Origin: Erwinia billingiae Eb661
GTDB lineage: Bacteria > Pseudomonadota > Gammaproteobacteria > Enterobacterales > Enterobacteriaceae
Assembly: GCF_000196615.1 (NCBI RefSeq)
Contig: NC_014306.1
Span: 4,898,001-4,962,000 of the forward strand
Length of the DNA stretch: 64,000 nt
Direction of reading: 5' to 3'
Shown here: in pieces, positions 1 to 8,329 of the stretch
Layout of the letters: each line of letters starts with the position of its first letter
Position numbering within the stretch: position 1 is the first letter of the stretch
Notes under the pieces: model-generated
What the model saw: the letters and a program-made list of their open reading frames with translations, nothing else
What the model was told of the DNA's origin: nothing
Databases searched by the model: none
Position numbers and translations under genes: made by a program

Positions 1-523
1 AAGGATCGGTCAGGGGAGAAACCATCAGACTAATCCGCATCCTGTCTCGCTGAGGCATCAATTTGTCAACAGTTGCAAGGAACGTCAATACAACTGTCAG
101 GTATTTACACAGAGTGTGAGAAACAGCAAGCAAACATAAAAAAAACCAATTGCGGGGTTTTTCAGAGGAAACGATTGATTGCAGCCAGTTTCACCGCACA
201 AAGATAATGCCCACAACTTTAATCATGGCAATTTGCTCTAAAAAAAAACGATTAATTTAGTCGGCTAACTGGGTTATTTATGAACGATACGCTTTGCTTA
301 TATCAACTTAGCCAGCTAAATATGCTGCAACTGACGCATAAGAAATCAGCAACAACCCGGGATCGGTCATAAGCGGAACGCGGCGCGAAATAAGGGGATG
401 AAACCAGACGGCAGAAGGGTTTCAGCGACTTTTTTTCCATTTAAAATGGACAAATTTTTGTAACAGTCATTTTTCGCCAACAGGATTTTATGCTGCGGTT
501 TTGCGGTGGGGAATTTCAGGCAT
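1..523. other. Left-edge region without a gene
   Basis: I see no credible coding sequence here. The only clear element is a small hairpin at 141-162, annotated separately. The stretch probably belongs to the 5' or 3' region of a gene outside the window. Confidence 0.5.
141..162. terminator. Hairpin with A/T flanks, possible bidirectional terminator
   Basis: AAAAACC (141-147) can pair with GGTTTTT (156-162) around a short loop, and an A-run precedes it. The stem is short but the A-run/T-run layout is that of a factor-independent terminator readable from either strand. No gene in the window clearly ends here. Confidence 0.4.
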
Positions 524-548
524 AAAAAAGCCCGGAACGATCCGGGCT
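524..548 (-). terminator. Rho-independent terminator of eptB
   Basis: The inverted repeat AGCCCGGA/TCCGGGCT lies just past the eptB stop codon on the minus strand and is followed, in that direction, by a run of six T. This is a classical terminator. Confidence 0.85.
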
Positions 549-571
549 AATTGCAGGGGTTTTGCAGCCGA

Positions 572-2272
572 TCAGGCTTTGTCGTCTGTCGTCGCCGTGG
601 CCTGTTTCGGATCGGCACACCAGTTGTTTTTCTGATTGATGCCGCCGTCTGGCGAGGTGTAGCCGAGGCAACCGAGCAGGGTATCAAACAGCTCAACGTG
701 GCGATGGGTCTTGCCCACGCGCTGCTGGGCTTTCAGCCGTTCAAAGGCGCTCTGATTGGTTGGGTCTGCCAGATACTTATCGGACGCCCAGACAATCATC
801 GGCACGCGGAACTGCTCCGGTGGTGCCATATGACGCGGCGTGCCGTGCAGGTGCATGTTCTCGCTGATCGATTCGCCGTGGTCCGCCGCATAGAAGACGA
901 TGGCTTTCTTATCACGCAGCTGGTCGAACACGCTGTCGAGCACCGTATCGGTGTACAGCACCGAGTTATCAAAGGCATTGATCAACATTGCCTTGCTGCA
1001 GGTGTCGTCGACGCCCATGCATTCAGGCTGATAGCGGGCAAACTCGCGCGGATAGCGCTGGGAATAGAGGTAGTGCGAGCCTTTAGTATGCAGCACCACC
1101 AGATGCTTGCCATCAGGGTGGCGATCCAGCGACTTTTTCAGCTCCGGCACCAGCAGCATATCGTCGACCGATTTGCCCTGATTCTCTTTCTCCGAGCCAA
1201 TCTGCTCGCGGAAGGCGAAGTTATCCGCATTGGTGTTGTTGTAGAACCACACTTCGCTCTGCATGGCGAACAGCTCCGAGCTGAAGCCCAGTTCTTTCAG
1301 TACCGAGAAGACGTTCTGCTCTTTCAGGGTGCGGGCCGGGCCTTCATCGGTTCCGCCCTCACGCACAAACATACAGCGCAGCGACAGCTTGGTGGCGGTA
1401 TCGCAGGACTCGCCCCGGAATGCCACCAGGTTCTTCTCTTTCGACAGTTTCGGCGTGGTATCACGGTCATAGCCGAGGATGCCCATATGGTCCCAGCGGG
1501 TGGTTTCACCGATGACAAATACCACATAGGTATCGTCCAGCCCGGCTGGCGCGGTGTAGGTAAACTGCTTCGCCGGATCCAGCAGGTCCTTGCTGTCCAT
1601 CTTCTCGTCGTAGCTGGTATAGGCAAACAGCCCCAGCGCCGACAGCCAGTTCGACGGCAGATAGGAGTGCGCCACCACGCCGCCATAGCTTGGCAGATCG
1701 ACGTTGGTCAGCTTTTCATTGATGTTCTGCTGCTTATCAAGGAAGCGGATCGGCAACCAGACCAGCGCGACGGCCAGCAGCAGGATCAGCAGCGGTTTAA
1801 TGCGGTGTCCCGGGGTTTTCAGCTGCTCAAGCAGGGTCAGGCGCAGCGCGTTGCACCAGATCAGCACTAACGGCACGATGCTGACGGACAGCATCCACAG
1901 GACGAAGTGGTAACCAATCACCTCTTTCGACAGGTCGGTATCGGTGGTCATCACCGAGGCGACGATGCCGTAGCCAATAACGACGTTAAAGAAGCTCATA
2001 TAGTAGCTGGCGGCGACCGAAATCAGCACCAGCGCGGTGGCGGTAATGCGCCAGAACACCTTGCCGCCGAGCGACAGCAGACGCATCAGGAAGAAGGTCA
2101 GCAGGACGATTGCCACCACTTCCACCGCAGCAGAAAACCACTGCATGGCGTTAAATTGGGCCAGAAAGGGATCAAAACGACGGTAAAACACCGGTATATT
2201 CAAAAAGATACCGATGTAAAATGCCAGCATCAGCGAGAGCTTCTGCTGTGTTAGAGATTTAATAAAATTCAT
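572..2272 (-). CDS. eptB: Kdo2-lipid A phosphoethanolamine transferase EptB
   Basis: A 566-residue inner-membrane protein that matches my recollection of Escherichia coli EptB (563 residues) along its whole length, including the start (IKSLTQQKLS), the DLPSYGGVVA region, and the end (CLGYTSPDGGIN). EptB adds phosphoethanolamine to the outer Kdo sugar of the LPS inner core. The N-terminal third carries about five hydrophobic helices. The periplasmic C-terminal domain is a sulfatase-fold transferase with the catalytic Thr in GETTRWDH, the DHGES metal motif, and HGTPR. Six or so Cys residues, probably paired, surround the active site. It stands alone with its own terminator. In E. coli the gene is controlled by sigma E and the sRNA MgrR; I did not find those signals here. 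Confidence 0.95.
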   Translation of the reverse strand: MNFIKSLTQQKLSLMLAFYIGIFLNIPVFYRRFDPFLAQFNAMQWFSAAVEVVAIVLLTFFLMRLLSLGGKVFWRITATALVLISVAASYYMSFFNVVIGYGIVASVMTTDTDLSKEVIGYHFVLWMLSVSIVPLVLIWCNALRLTLLEQLKTPGHRIKPLLILLLAVALVWLPIRFLDKQQNINEKLTNVDLPSYGGVVAHSYLPSNWLSALGLFAYTSYDEKMDSKDLLDPAKQFTYTAPAGLDDTYVVFVIGETTRWDHMGILGYDRDTTPKLSKEKNLVAFRGESCDTATKLSLRCMFVREGGTDEGPARTLKEQNVFSVLKELGFSSELFAMQSEVWFYNNTNADNFAFREQIGSEKENQGKSVDDMLLVPELKKSLDRHPDGKHLVVLHTKGSHYLYSQRYPREFARYQPECMGVDDTCSKAMLINAFDNSVLYTDTVLDSVFDQLRDKKAIVFYAADHGESISENMHLHGTPRHMAPPEQFRVPMIVWASDKYLADPTNQSAFERLKAQQRVGKTHRHVELFDTLLGCLGYTSPDGGINQKNNWCADPKQATATTDDKA

Positions 2273-2490
2273 TCAACCTATTTCCCGGTGTAACAAAAAC
2301 GGATCTTAAACGCTAATCAGACCGTACCGTTACGCCAGAGTTCGGAAAGCAGGTCGATTATCCCCAGGTAAAATCATCACCCAGGAACGTCAAAGCGAAG
2401 GAGCCCCTCCGCACAAGCCGCGTAGTTAACCACAATACGCGCCCGTTTTCCCAAAAATCGTTCAGAAAAAGCTCAAAACCAGAAAAAATC

Positions 2491-2642
2491 GGCGTCAATG
2501 ACGCAGGGTCCACCTGCCCAGACTCAAGTCATTGGCGCTGTGGCAAGGCAGCAAAAGAAGTCATCCCGATGAGCTTACATGAGTAAGTGATTCGGGTGGC
2601 TTCTTGCAGCTAACGCCGCCACGGCGTCAAGGACGCAGGGTC
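2491..2642. repeat. ERIC-type intergenic palindrome between eptB and the molybdoenzyme gene
   Basis: The core CATCCCGATGAGCTTACAT followed by GAGTAAGTGATTCGGGTG is the ERIC (IRU) centre, diverged from the usual consensus. A 20-bp near-identical direct repeat (one mismatch, beginning GGCGTCAA and ending GCAGGGTC) flanks it at 2491-2510 and 2623-2642. The right copy touches the stop codon of the leftward molybdoenzyme gene, so the element lies in that operon's 3' untranslated region and would fold when transcribed. Confidence 0.7.
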
Positions 2643-3397
2643 TAGATCCCGCTGAACCAATTGTATCCTTGATCCTCCCAGTACCCGCCGGGATTCTCAT
2701 TGGTGACAAAAATGGCCCCAATATGCTTGGCATTCTTAAATCCGAGCTTAGTCGGCGCGCGCAGACGCAGCGGATAACCGAAATCCGGCGGCAGCGGCTT
2801 TTTGTCAAAATCTAACGCGAGGATGGTTTGCGGATGCAGCGCGGTGGGCATATCCAGGCTGGAGTAGTAGCGATCGTCACACTTAAAGCCGACGTATTTG
2901 GCCGTCAGATCGGCCCCCACATGCTGTAAGAAGGTTTTCAGCGGCACGCCGCTCCACTGGCCGATAGCGCTCCAGCCTTCAATACAGATCAGCCGGGTGA
3001 TCTGCGCACTCTGCGGCAGCTGCTTTAGCTGATCCAGCGTCCAGGGCGCTTTCTTCTCCACCTTGCCGGACACTTCAAGCCGGTAGTCGCTGATATCGAT
3101 ATCCGGCACGTTGTACTCAGGGTAAAAGGCGTTGAAGCGGAATGGCCGGGTGATCTGCGCTTCGCTGTAGGTCTGCGCCAGCTTATCGCCGCTGAACAGC
3201 CAGGCCTGTACCCGATCGTTCCAGCGCGACATCGCCCACAGCGCTTTATCCACCTGATCGCCGTCCTGCAGGTTGCAACCGGTCAGCATCGACACCGCAC
3301 CCAGCGTCAGGCCCGATCGCAGGATCAACCGACGCTGCAGATTCACCAGCTGTTTGCGCTGATCCGGCTCAAGGATAATTTTGGGTTTGTCACTCAT
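2642..3397 (-). CDS. Molybdopterin-dependent oxidoreductase (sulfite oxidase/MsrP-like fold), exported
   Basis: A 251-residue protein of the oxidoreductase molybdopterin-binding family. Near the N-terminus QRRLILRSGL followed by a hydrophobic run and LTGC (Cys41) looks like a twin-arginine signal with a lipobox. Cys138 in LICIEGWSAIGQW is the expected molybdenum ligand of this family. I chose the ATG at 3397 because it overlaps the end of the upstream cytochrome gene by 8 bases (ATGAGTGA), which suggests translational coupling; an upstream GTG or longer start is possible. It is the last gene of a three-gene leftward operon with a cytochrome b and an exported protein, so electrons probably come from the quinone pool through that cytochrome. 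The substrate is unknown. Confidence 0.8.
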   Translation of the reverse strand: MSDKPKIILEPDQRKQLVNLQRRLILRSGLTLGAVSMLTGCNLQDGDQVDKALWAMSRWNDRVQAWLFSGDKLAQTYSEAQITRPFRFNAFYPEYNVPDIDISDYRLEVSGKVEKKAPWTLDQLKQLPQSAQITRLICIEGWSAIGQWSGVPLKTFLQHVGADLTAKYVGFKCDDRYYSSLDMPTALHPQTILALDFDKKPLPPDFGYPLRLRAPTKLGFKNAKHIGAIFVTNENPGGYWEDQGYNWFSGI

Positions 3398-4010
3398 CGG
3401 TGGGTGTCTCCCTGCGGCCACCGGTGATCATCGCCGGCAGCGTTTTCGGCACCAGCAACACCATCACCACATGCACCACCACAAACAGCATCACGCCGCT
3501 CATGGCAAAGAAATGGACGTAGCGGGCAATATCAAAGCCACCGAACAGGGCGACCAGCTGGCTGAACTGCACCGGTTTCCAGATCGATAACCCGGACAGC
3601 ACCAGCAGCGCGCCCAATATCAGCACGCCCACATACAGCAGCTTTTGCACCGCATTGTAGTGCCCCTGCTGGTGCGGCAGCTTAAAGCGCAGCGCCTGGC
3701 CGATATCACGCAGCACCGACGCGGGCGTAAAGGGGAAGAAGCGACGACGAAAATGCCCGCTGAACAGCCCCCACAGCACGTAAATCGCCGCGTTGACGAA
3801 CAGCAGCCACATCACCGCCAGATGCCAGGCGATATTACCGCCCAGCCAGCCACCAAGGGTGAGGAACGCCGGGAAGGTAAACGAAAACAGCGGCGAGGCG
3901 TTATAAATGCCCCAGCCGCTCATCACCATGCCAACCATCACCAGCACGTTCAACCAGTGACACAGGCGGACGGGCCACGGATGGACCCGTTTTTTTGCAG
4001 AAGCCGGCAT
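3390..4010 (-). CDS. Cytochrome b/b6-type membrane subunit
   Basis: A 206-residue integral membrane protein with about four to five helices. His10 and His18 (RVHPWPVRLCHWLN), IAWH and later YVHFF and VVVHVV supply candidate heme ligands, as in Ni/Fe-hydrogenase-type b cytochromes. It precedes and overlaps the molybdoenzyme gene, so it is the likely membrane anchor and electron donor for it. The upstream exported-protein gene ends only 12 bases before this start. Confidence 0.8.
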   Translation of the reverse strand: MPASAKKRVHPWPVRLCHWLNVLVMVGMVMSGWGIYNASPLFSFTFPAFLTLGGWLGGNIAWHLAVMWLLFVNAAIYVLWGLFSGHFRRRFFPFTPASVLRDIGQALRFKLPHQQGHYNAVQKLLYVGVLILGALLVLSGLSIWKPVQFSQLVALFGGFDIARYVHFFAMSGVMLFVVVHVVMVLLVPKTLPAMITGGRRETPTDE

Positions 4011-4022
4011 GGTTGCTCCGGG

Positions 4023-4634
4023 TTACATTGGCGGCGTCAGGCCGTCTTTACCGGCAGAAATGCCGCGTGCCACGATGTTGCCCTGCGCATCTTTCATGCC
4101 GAACAGCACCACTTTGGTTCCGGCTTTCAGCAGGCTCTTGTTGCCCGGCTCGATCAGCACCACCGGCACGTCGTCAGGCACGATCACGGTTTTTTCCATG
4201 TCATGCACTTTGACGGTCAGAGTGTGGCCGTTGCTGTTAACCAGCTTGCCGACGGTGCCGTTGGTCATGGTGTTGATTTTACCGTCCGGCGATTCAAACG
4301 GGTTGAAGCCTTCACCGCTGCCACGCAGGCTCGGTGCAAAGACGTGCACTTCCAGCGCTTTCAGCTCGCCATTGGCCATCGGAACCGCGGCGGTGCCGAT
4401 AAAGCTGTCCGGTTTGATATCGCTCATTTTGGCTTTGCTGACGCTGTTGACCTTGGTCTGGTCGGTGATTTTTACATCCAGCTTATCGCCCTGACGGGTG
4501 GTGATCTGCACCGCAGAATCGCTGACCGAGTCGATCGTTCCGCGGGTAGGCTTGATAGTGGTATCTGCAGCGAAAGAGGTGCCGCTGACCAGCAGCGTGC
4601 CGAGCAGCAGGGCTGCAATACGGGACTTGATCAT
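4023..4634 (-). CDS. Exported protein of the molybdoenzyme operon (DUF5666-like)
   Basis: 203 residues with a clear signal peptide (cleavage near TSFAAD). The mature part is a run of short beta-rich units (RGTIDSVSDSAVQITTRQG, GTVGKLVNSNGHTLTVKV) that repeat the pattern 'G-x-V/I ... T-L-x-V', typical of DUF5666-type OB-like periplasmic proteins. No catalytic motif is visible. A good Shine-Dalgarno (AGGAGAGAC) precedes the ATG. It is the first gene of the operon, so a chaperone or redox-partner role for the exported molybdoenzyme is possible but is inference. Confidence 0.65.
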   Translation of the reverse strand: MIKSRIAALLLGTLLVSGTSFAADTTIKPTRGTIDSVSDSAVQITTRQGDKLDVKITDQTKVNSVSKAKMSDIKPDSFIGTAAVPMANGELKALEVHVFAPSLRGSGEGFNPFESPDGKINTMTNGTVGKLVNSNGHTLTVKVHDMEKTVIVPDDVPVVLIEPGNKSLLKAGTKVVLFGMKDAQGNIVARGISAGKDGLTPPM

Positions 4635-4802
4635 GTGTCTCTCCTGAGAAGGATGCTGTGTGTCGACTAGTTAGGGTGCTAAGTAAGCGTAAGCGGAGAA
4701 CAGGAAACTACCAGGAAGATTGCGGTTTTTTTGTATTTTAAAACGTTACGGGCCGCGCATCCCCGGCCACAGAGCGGGCCGGGGGGCATTTATACCATCA
4801 AA

Positions 4803-5231
4803 TTAGTTGATGATATTCAGGGTCACGTCGATGTTGCCACGGGTTGCATTAGAGTACGGGCAAACGATGTGCGCAGCGTCGACCAGTTTTTTGGCTTCCG
4901 CTTCGTCCATGCCTTCCAGATGAATATTCAGTTTGGCTTCGATACCGAAACCGGTCGGGATCGCGCCGATGCCCACTTCGCCTTCAATAAAGGCGTCTTT
5001 CGGGATAGCGATTTTGTCGCGACCGGCCACAAATTTCATCGCACCAAGGAAGCATGCAGAGTAACCGGCAGCAAACAGCTGCTCTGGGTTAGTCGCTTCG
5101 CCGCCTGCGCCGCCCATTTCTTTCGGCACGCCCAGCTTAACGTCCAGCACGCCGTCGGAAGAGGTCGCACGGCCGTCACGGCCACCGGTGGCTTTAGCTT
5201 TTGCGGTATAAACTACTTTTTCGATAGACAT
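4803..5231 (-). CDS. ohr: Organic hydroperoxide resistance protein Ohr
   Basis: 142 residues, the normal size for Ohr of the OsmC/Ohr family. The two peroxidatic/resolving cysteines are in the expected contexts, AAGYSACFLGA and HIVCPYSNATRGN. The enzyme reduces organic (lipid) hydroperoxides with lipoylated dithiol donors in the cytoplasm. It is preceded by an ohrR-type regulator in the same orientation with its own promoter region between, the common arrangement for this pair. Confidence 0.93.
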   Translation of the reverse strand: MSIEKVVYTAKAKATGGRDGRATSSDGVLDVKLGVPKEMGGAGGEATNPEQLFAAGYSACFLGAMKFVAGRDKIAIPKDAFIEGEVGIGAIPTGFGIEAKLNIHLEGMDEAEAKKLVDAAHIVCPYSNATRGNIDVTLNIIN

Positions 5232-5259
5232 GGTGAAACTCCTGTTGAGTGCTTTATAC

Positions 5260-5286
5260 GCGATTAAATCGCGCGCTATTTATATA
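5260..5286 (-). promoter_or_regulatory. Candidate OhrR operator upstream of ohr
   Basis: Read on the minus strand the segment runs TATATAAATAGCGCGCGATT then TAATCGC. Nearly the same string occurs upstream of ohrR at 5791-5816 (TATAAATAG-GC-CGAT shared). Repetition in front of both genes of a regulator/target pair is what an operator would show. Inference from pattern only. Confidence 0.5.
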
Positions 5287-5323
5287 ACAAAAAGAATCGA
5301 TACTGATTTTAGTGCATCCGCGC

Positions 5324-5782
5324 TTACCCGTTAAGGTTGTCGCGCAGCGTTTCCAGTCCGGTTTTCAGCGAGGTCAGCGTATCGCCGTCACACGCCGTGG
5401 CGCAGAACACCGACTCAGGGATGTTCTCGGCCTTACGGCGCAATTCAGCGCCCTGCTCCGTTAAGGTCACCACCACCTGGCGCTCATCTTTGCGTGAACG
5501 CTGGCGATTAAGCAGTCCGGCGGCTTCCAGTCGTTTCAGCAGCGGCGTTAAGGTCGCGGAATCAAGGAAAAGACGCTCGCCAATCTCGGAGACGGTGACG
5601 TCATCCTTCTCCCACAGCACCAGCAGCACCAGATATTGCGGATAGGTGACATCGAGCTGGGTCAGCAGCTGCCGGTAAAGCTTGTGGAGCGCCAGATTGG
5701 CGGAATAAAGCGCAAAGCACAGCTGTTGATCAAGCAACAGTGGCGAGTCTTTGGCTTTTTTGTCATCTTTATCTTTCGTCAT
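5324..5782 (-). CDS. ohrR: MarR-family regulator, OhrR type
   Basis: 152 residues from the ATG at 5782 ([11 protein letters not shown]). MarR winged helix: [25 protein letters not shown] then the recognition helix region [16 protein letters not shown] and the wing [15 protein letters not shown] single N-terminal cysteine in QLCFALY is in the place of the peroxide-sensing Cys of OhrR. It lies directly upstream of ohr and is expected to repress it until oxidised by organic hydroperoxide. A longer in-frame start exists but lacks support; no strong Shine-Dalgarno is visible at 5782, so the start is less sure than the identity. Confidence 0.88.
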   Translation of the reverse strand: MTKDKDDKKAKDSPLLLDQQLCFALYSANLALHKLYRQLLTQLDVTYPQYLVLLVLWEKDDVTVSEIGERLFLDSATLTPLLKRLEAAGLLNRQRSRKDERQVVVTLTEQGAELRRKAENIPESVFCATACDGDTLTSLKTGLETLRDNLNG

Positions 5783-5790
5783 GACCAAAA

Positions 5791-5816
5791 ATATAAATAG
5801 TGCACGATATATTTGC
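5791..5816 (+). promoter_or_regulatory. Candidate OhrR operator upstream of ohrR
   Basis: ATATAAATAGTGCACGATAT followed by ATTTGC, matching the element in front of ohr at 5260-5286. It sits between the divergent ohrR and HD-domain genes and so could act on either. Confidence 0.5.
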
Positions 5817-5846
5817 AAGCTAATTTCTATCTATGGGGGAAAACGG

Positions 5847-6449
5847 ATGGATTCACTGGAAGAACAGGCACGGCGATATGCCACCAAAGCCCACGCGGAA
5901 GCGGGCCAGCGCCGCAAATATACCGATGAACCCTATATCGTTCATCCGGCGGCCGTGGTCGAACTGGTCAGAAGCGTGACCGACAACGAAGTGATGCTGG
6001 CGGCCGCGTGGCTGCACGACACGGTTGAGGACACGCCATCCACCTTAAATGACATCAGCAACTTTTTTGGTCCGCAAGTCGCGGAGCTGGTCGAGATGCT
6101 GACCGACTGCCCGCCGGCGGACGCCAAAAACCGTGCCGCGCGCAAAGTCGCCCATTTCCGCCACACGGCCAAAGCCTCGGCGGATGCGCAGACCATCAAG
6201 CTGGCGGACATCATTGATAACACTCGCTCGATAATCCATTTCGATCCGCATTTTGCCCGCGTCTATCTGGTCGAAAAGCGCGTGCAGATTTCGCTGCTGA
6301 CCGACGGCAATGCCGACCTGTGGAAGCAGGCGTCGATCATCATCGAACAGGGCATTGATCAGCTGACGCAGGCACCGCATCATGTACCGGCTGACTGGTT
6401 TGCCCGCCAGCAGCAAAAATATCCCGTTAACAGTGAGAAAACGTCATGA
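5847..6449 (+). CDS. HD-domain hydrolase, RelA/SpoT-hydrolase (MESH1)-like
   Basis: 200 residues from the ATG at 5847, which follows a GGGGGA ribosome-binding site. Conserved features are YIVHPAAV, the HD pair in AAWLHDTVEDT, and IKLADIIDNTRSI, which is the metal-binding Asp/Asn block of the SpoT hydrolase domain. There is no synthetase or TGS/ACT region, so it resembles small alarmone hydrolases. The substrate (ppGpp, NADPH or another phosphorylated nucleotide) cannot be told from sequence. The stop overlaps the next start (ATGA). Confidence 0.8.
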   Translation: MDSLEEQARRYATKAHAEAGQRRKYTDEPYIVHPAAVVELVRSVTDNEVMLAAAWLHDTVEDTPSTLNDISNFFGPQVAELVEMLTDCPPADAKNRAARKVAHFRHTAKASADAQTIKLADIIDNTRSIIHFDPHFARVYLVEKRVQISLLTDGNADLWKQASIIIEQGIDQLTQAPHHVPADWFARQQQKYPVNSEKTS

Positions 6450-6826
6450 ATACCTGGTTTACCGAAGTGCTGGACGCACATGTCGCCATTGAAAACTGGC
6501 TGAGTGAAGGCAGCGGCGACGTCGGGGCGTTACTGGCTCGCTTCCCGGCGGCGTTTTCCATGATCGGGCTGAGCGGCGCGGTGCTGGATCACTCCAAACT
6601 GAGCCAGTTTTTCCGCGCCAGCCAGGCGGCAAAGCCAGGGCTGACGATCGCCATCGACGAGATGACGCTGGTCAGCGAATGGACCGACGGTGCCGTGGTC
6701 AGTTACCGCGAAATCCAGTCGCTGCCGGGTTCAGCGCCTACCCAGCGGCGTTCAACCGTGGTGTTCAGCCTCTCTTCTGCCGGCATCGGCTGGCGGCATC
6801 TGCATGAAACACCTATAAGCGGTTAA
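6446..6826 (+). CDS. SnoaL/NTF2-like protein
   Basis: 126 residues, translationally coupled to the HD-domain gene by an ATGA overlap. The pattern (an N-terminal helix, PAAFSMIGLSGAVLDHSKLSQFF, then TLVSEWTDGAVVSYREIQ and a final strand GIGWRHLHETPI) is that of small NTF2-fold DUF4440 proteins. No catalytic residues are evident. Coupling suggests it works with the HD hydrolase, but that is inference. Confidence 0.65.
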   Translation: MNTWFTEVLDAHVAIENWLSEGSGDVGALLARFPAAFSMIGLSGAVLDHSKLSQFFRASQAAKPGLTIAIDEMTLVSEWTDGAVVSYREIQSLPGSAPTQRRSTVVFSLSSAGIGWRHLHETPISG

Positions 6827-6921
6827 TTATCAGTGCTATAAGCTCAACTCCATCTTTGCTAGCTTGATTGCTAGCAATATTCAGCCTACGCTTACGCCTG
6901 TCTTAACGCGTGAGAGAGGTC

Positions 6922-7398
6922 ATGATGGATTTTGTAAAAAGAACGATTGAGTTGGCAATGCAGAACGTTGAAGAAGGTGGCAGACCGTTTGCCACGGTAA
7001 TTGTGCGCAATGGCGAGATCGTGGCCGAAAGCGCCAATAAAGCCGCGCAGAGCCACGATCCGACCGCTCATGCTGAGATCCTGGCGATCCGCGAAGCCTG
7101 TAAAAAGCTGCAAACGGAAAATCTCTCCGACTGTGAGATCTACATTCTGGCCAGCCCGTGCCCGATGTGCCTGGGTTCGCTGTACTATTGCAGTCCGAAG
7201 CAGGTGATTTACATCACCACCCGCGAAGAGTACGTGCCGTTTTACCGCGACGATCGTCAGTACTTTGAGCTGGAGAACTTCTATCAGGAATTTGCCAAGC
7301 CGATCGCGCAGCGTCGCCTGCCGATGAAGCATCAGCCGGACGTTCAGGCACTGGACGTGTATAAGCGCTGGAAAGAGCTGAACCGCCCTGCCGAATAA
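6922..7398 (+). CDS. Nucleoside/guanine deaminase family (CDA fold)
   Basis: 158 residues with the zinc-deaminase signature: H50-A-E52 in DPTAHAEI and P79-C-P-M-C83 in LASPCPMC. The C-terminal part (YYCSPKQVIYITTREEY ... FAKPIAQRRLPMKH) resembles bacterial guanine deaminases of the GuaD type more than tRNA-adenosine deaminase. I prefer the ATG at 6922 behind GAGAGG over the GTG at 6910. It is followed by a strong terminator and appears monocistronic. Confidence 0.82.
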   Translation: MMDFVKRTIELAMQNVEEGGRPFATVIVRNGEIVAESANKAAQSHDPTAHAEILAIREACKKLQTENLSDCEIYILASPCPMCLGSLYYCSPKQVIYITTREEYVPFYRDDRQYFELENFYQEFAKPIAQRRLPMKHQPDVQALDVYKRWKELNRPAE

Positions 7399-7455
7399 GG
7401 CGTGGAGACGTCAGAAGAAACGGATCCTGCGGTGATAAGGTGGGAACCAACCAAG

Positions 7456-7490
7456 AACGGAAACCGACGCGTGCGGTTTCCGTTTTTTTT
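7456..7490 (+). terminator. Rho-independent terminator after the deaminase gene
   Basis: AACGGAAACCG and CGGTTTCCGTT form an 11-bp stem followed by eight T. It lies between convergent genes, serving the plus-strand one. Confidence 0.9.
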
Positions 7491-7491
7491 A

Positions 7492-8013
7492 TTACTGGTG
7501 GTAGAAGATGTCGCCGGATTCAGCCTGCACGATTTTGCCATCGACTTTGGTGAACAGCACATAGTTGCCGCCCATATAGGTCCAGGCCGTGCCGTCTGCC
7601 GGTTTTGGCAGGTTACGGGTTTTCCAGTCCACGACTTCATACTTCTTGGTGCGGTAACGGTCGGGGATCACGCTACCGATATTGAAGCGCTGGAAGTCCG
7701 CGAAGAACGTTTTGATCGCATACGGGTGCGCCGGATCGGGCTTCTCGACGGCATCCTGATTGTGTTCCGCAGGCGTTTGCACGTCCGGGGTCTGACCTGG
7801 TGTGGTCACGCCCTGATTATCCTGAGAGGACGGCGTGCCGGTGTCCGCATCTGACGGGTCAGCGGCGGTGGCCGGATCCTGCGTGGCCGGTGCCTGAGCC
7901 GCCGGGTCGGTCTGAACTTGCTGAGCCTGCTCGCCTTCTGCATACGCAGTGGACATCACCGGCAGGGCTCCCATCAATACAGCGGATAACAACACGATCT
8001 TCGACTTACTCAT
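7492..8013 (-). CDS. RcnB-family periplasmic protein
   Basis: 173 residues. Signal peptide ending near TAYAEG, then a low-complexity linker of about 70 residues rich in Ala, Pro, Thr, Gln and Asp, then the RcnB domain (FNIGSVIPDRYR, VVDWKTRNLPKP, AWTYMGGNYVLF, GKIVQ). RcnB in E. coli is a periplasmic protein needed for nickel/cobalt homeostasis. This one has no rcnA nearby, so a metal role is only suggested by the family. The long acidic/Pro linker is unusual. Confidence 0.75.
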   Translation of the reverse strand: MSKSKIVLLSAVLMGALPVMSTAYAEGEQAQQVQTDPAAQAPATQDPATAADPSDADTGTPSSQDNQGVTTPGQTPDVQTPAEHNQDAVEKPDPAHPYAIKTFFADFQRFNIGSVIPDRYRTKKYEVVDWKTRNLPKPADGTAWTYMGGNYVLFTKVDGKIVQAESGDIFYHQ

Positions 8014-8329
8014 AATTTCTCCAGATTGAACACCGTCAGCCCTGAGGCGTACTGATCAAATTCTACAAAATAATCGGTTCTGTTTTTACTCTTTTTGCAC
8101 GTCAGGGCCGTGGAAACGCGCACGCTCGCAAATTTGCTGTAGAAGATAAAGCGTTCGCGGCTGGAAGGCACAGAAATTTTGTAAAGAAAATCCGGTGAAG
8201 GGCTGTGTGCCAGGGTTATTCAACGCCGGGCAGCAGCCGGGTAACGATGCAGCCTGGCGATAAAACTTGCAGATCGATCAATTCCTCTCCATCATCAACT
8301 CAATTTCTTCGATTTTTGAGTTGAAAAAA
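8014..8329. other. Divergent intergenic region, RcnB-like / fic
   Basis: About 315 bases holding the promoters of the two divergent genes. I see no further gene or repeat. An in-frame TTG at 8267 could extend the Fic protein by 21 residues. Confidence 0.5.

Noticed and set aside
551..1870. A 439-codon open frame opposite eptB
   Set aside because: It lies wholly antisense to eptB, has no recognisable sequence, and reflects high G+C codon use on the other strand.
4757..4790. GC-rich hairpin after ohr considered as a terminator
   Set aside because: GCCCCCCGGCCC can pair with GGCCGGGG, but no T-run follows on the minus strand; too weak to annotate.
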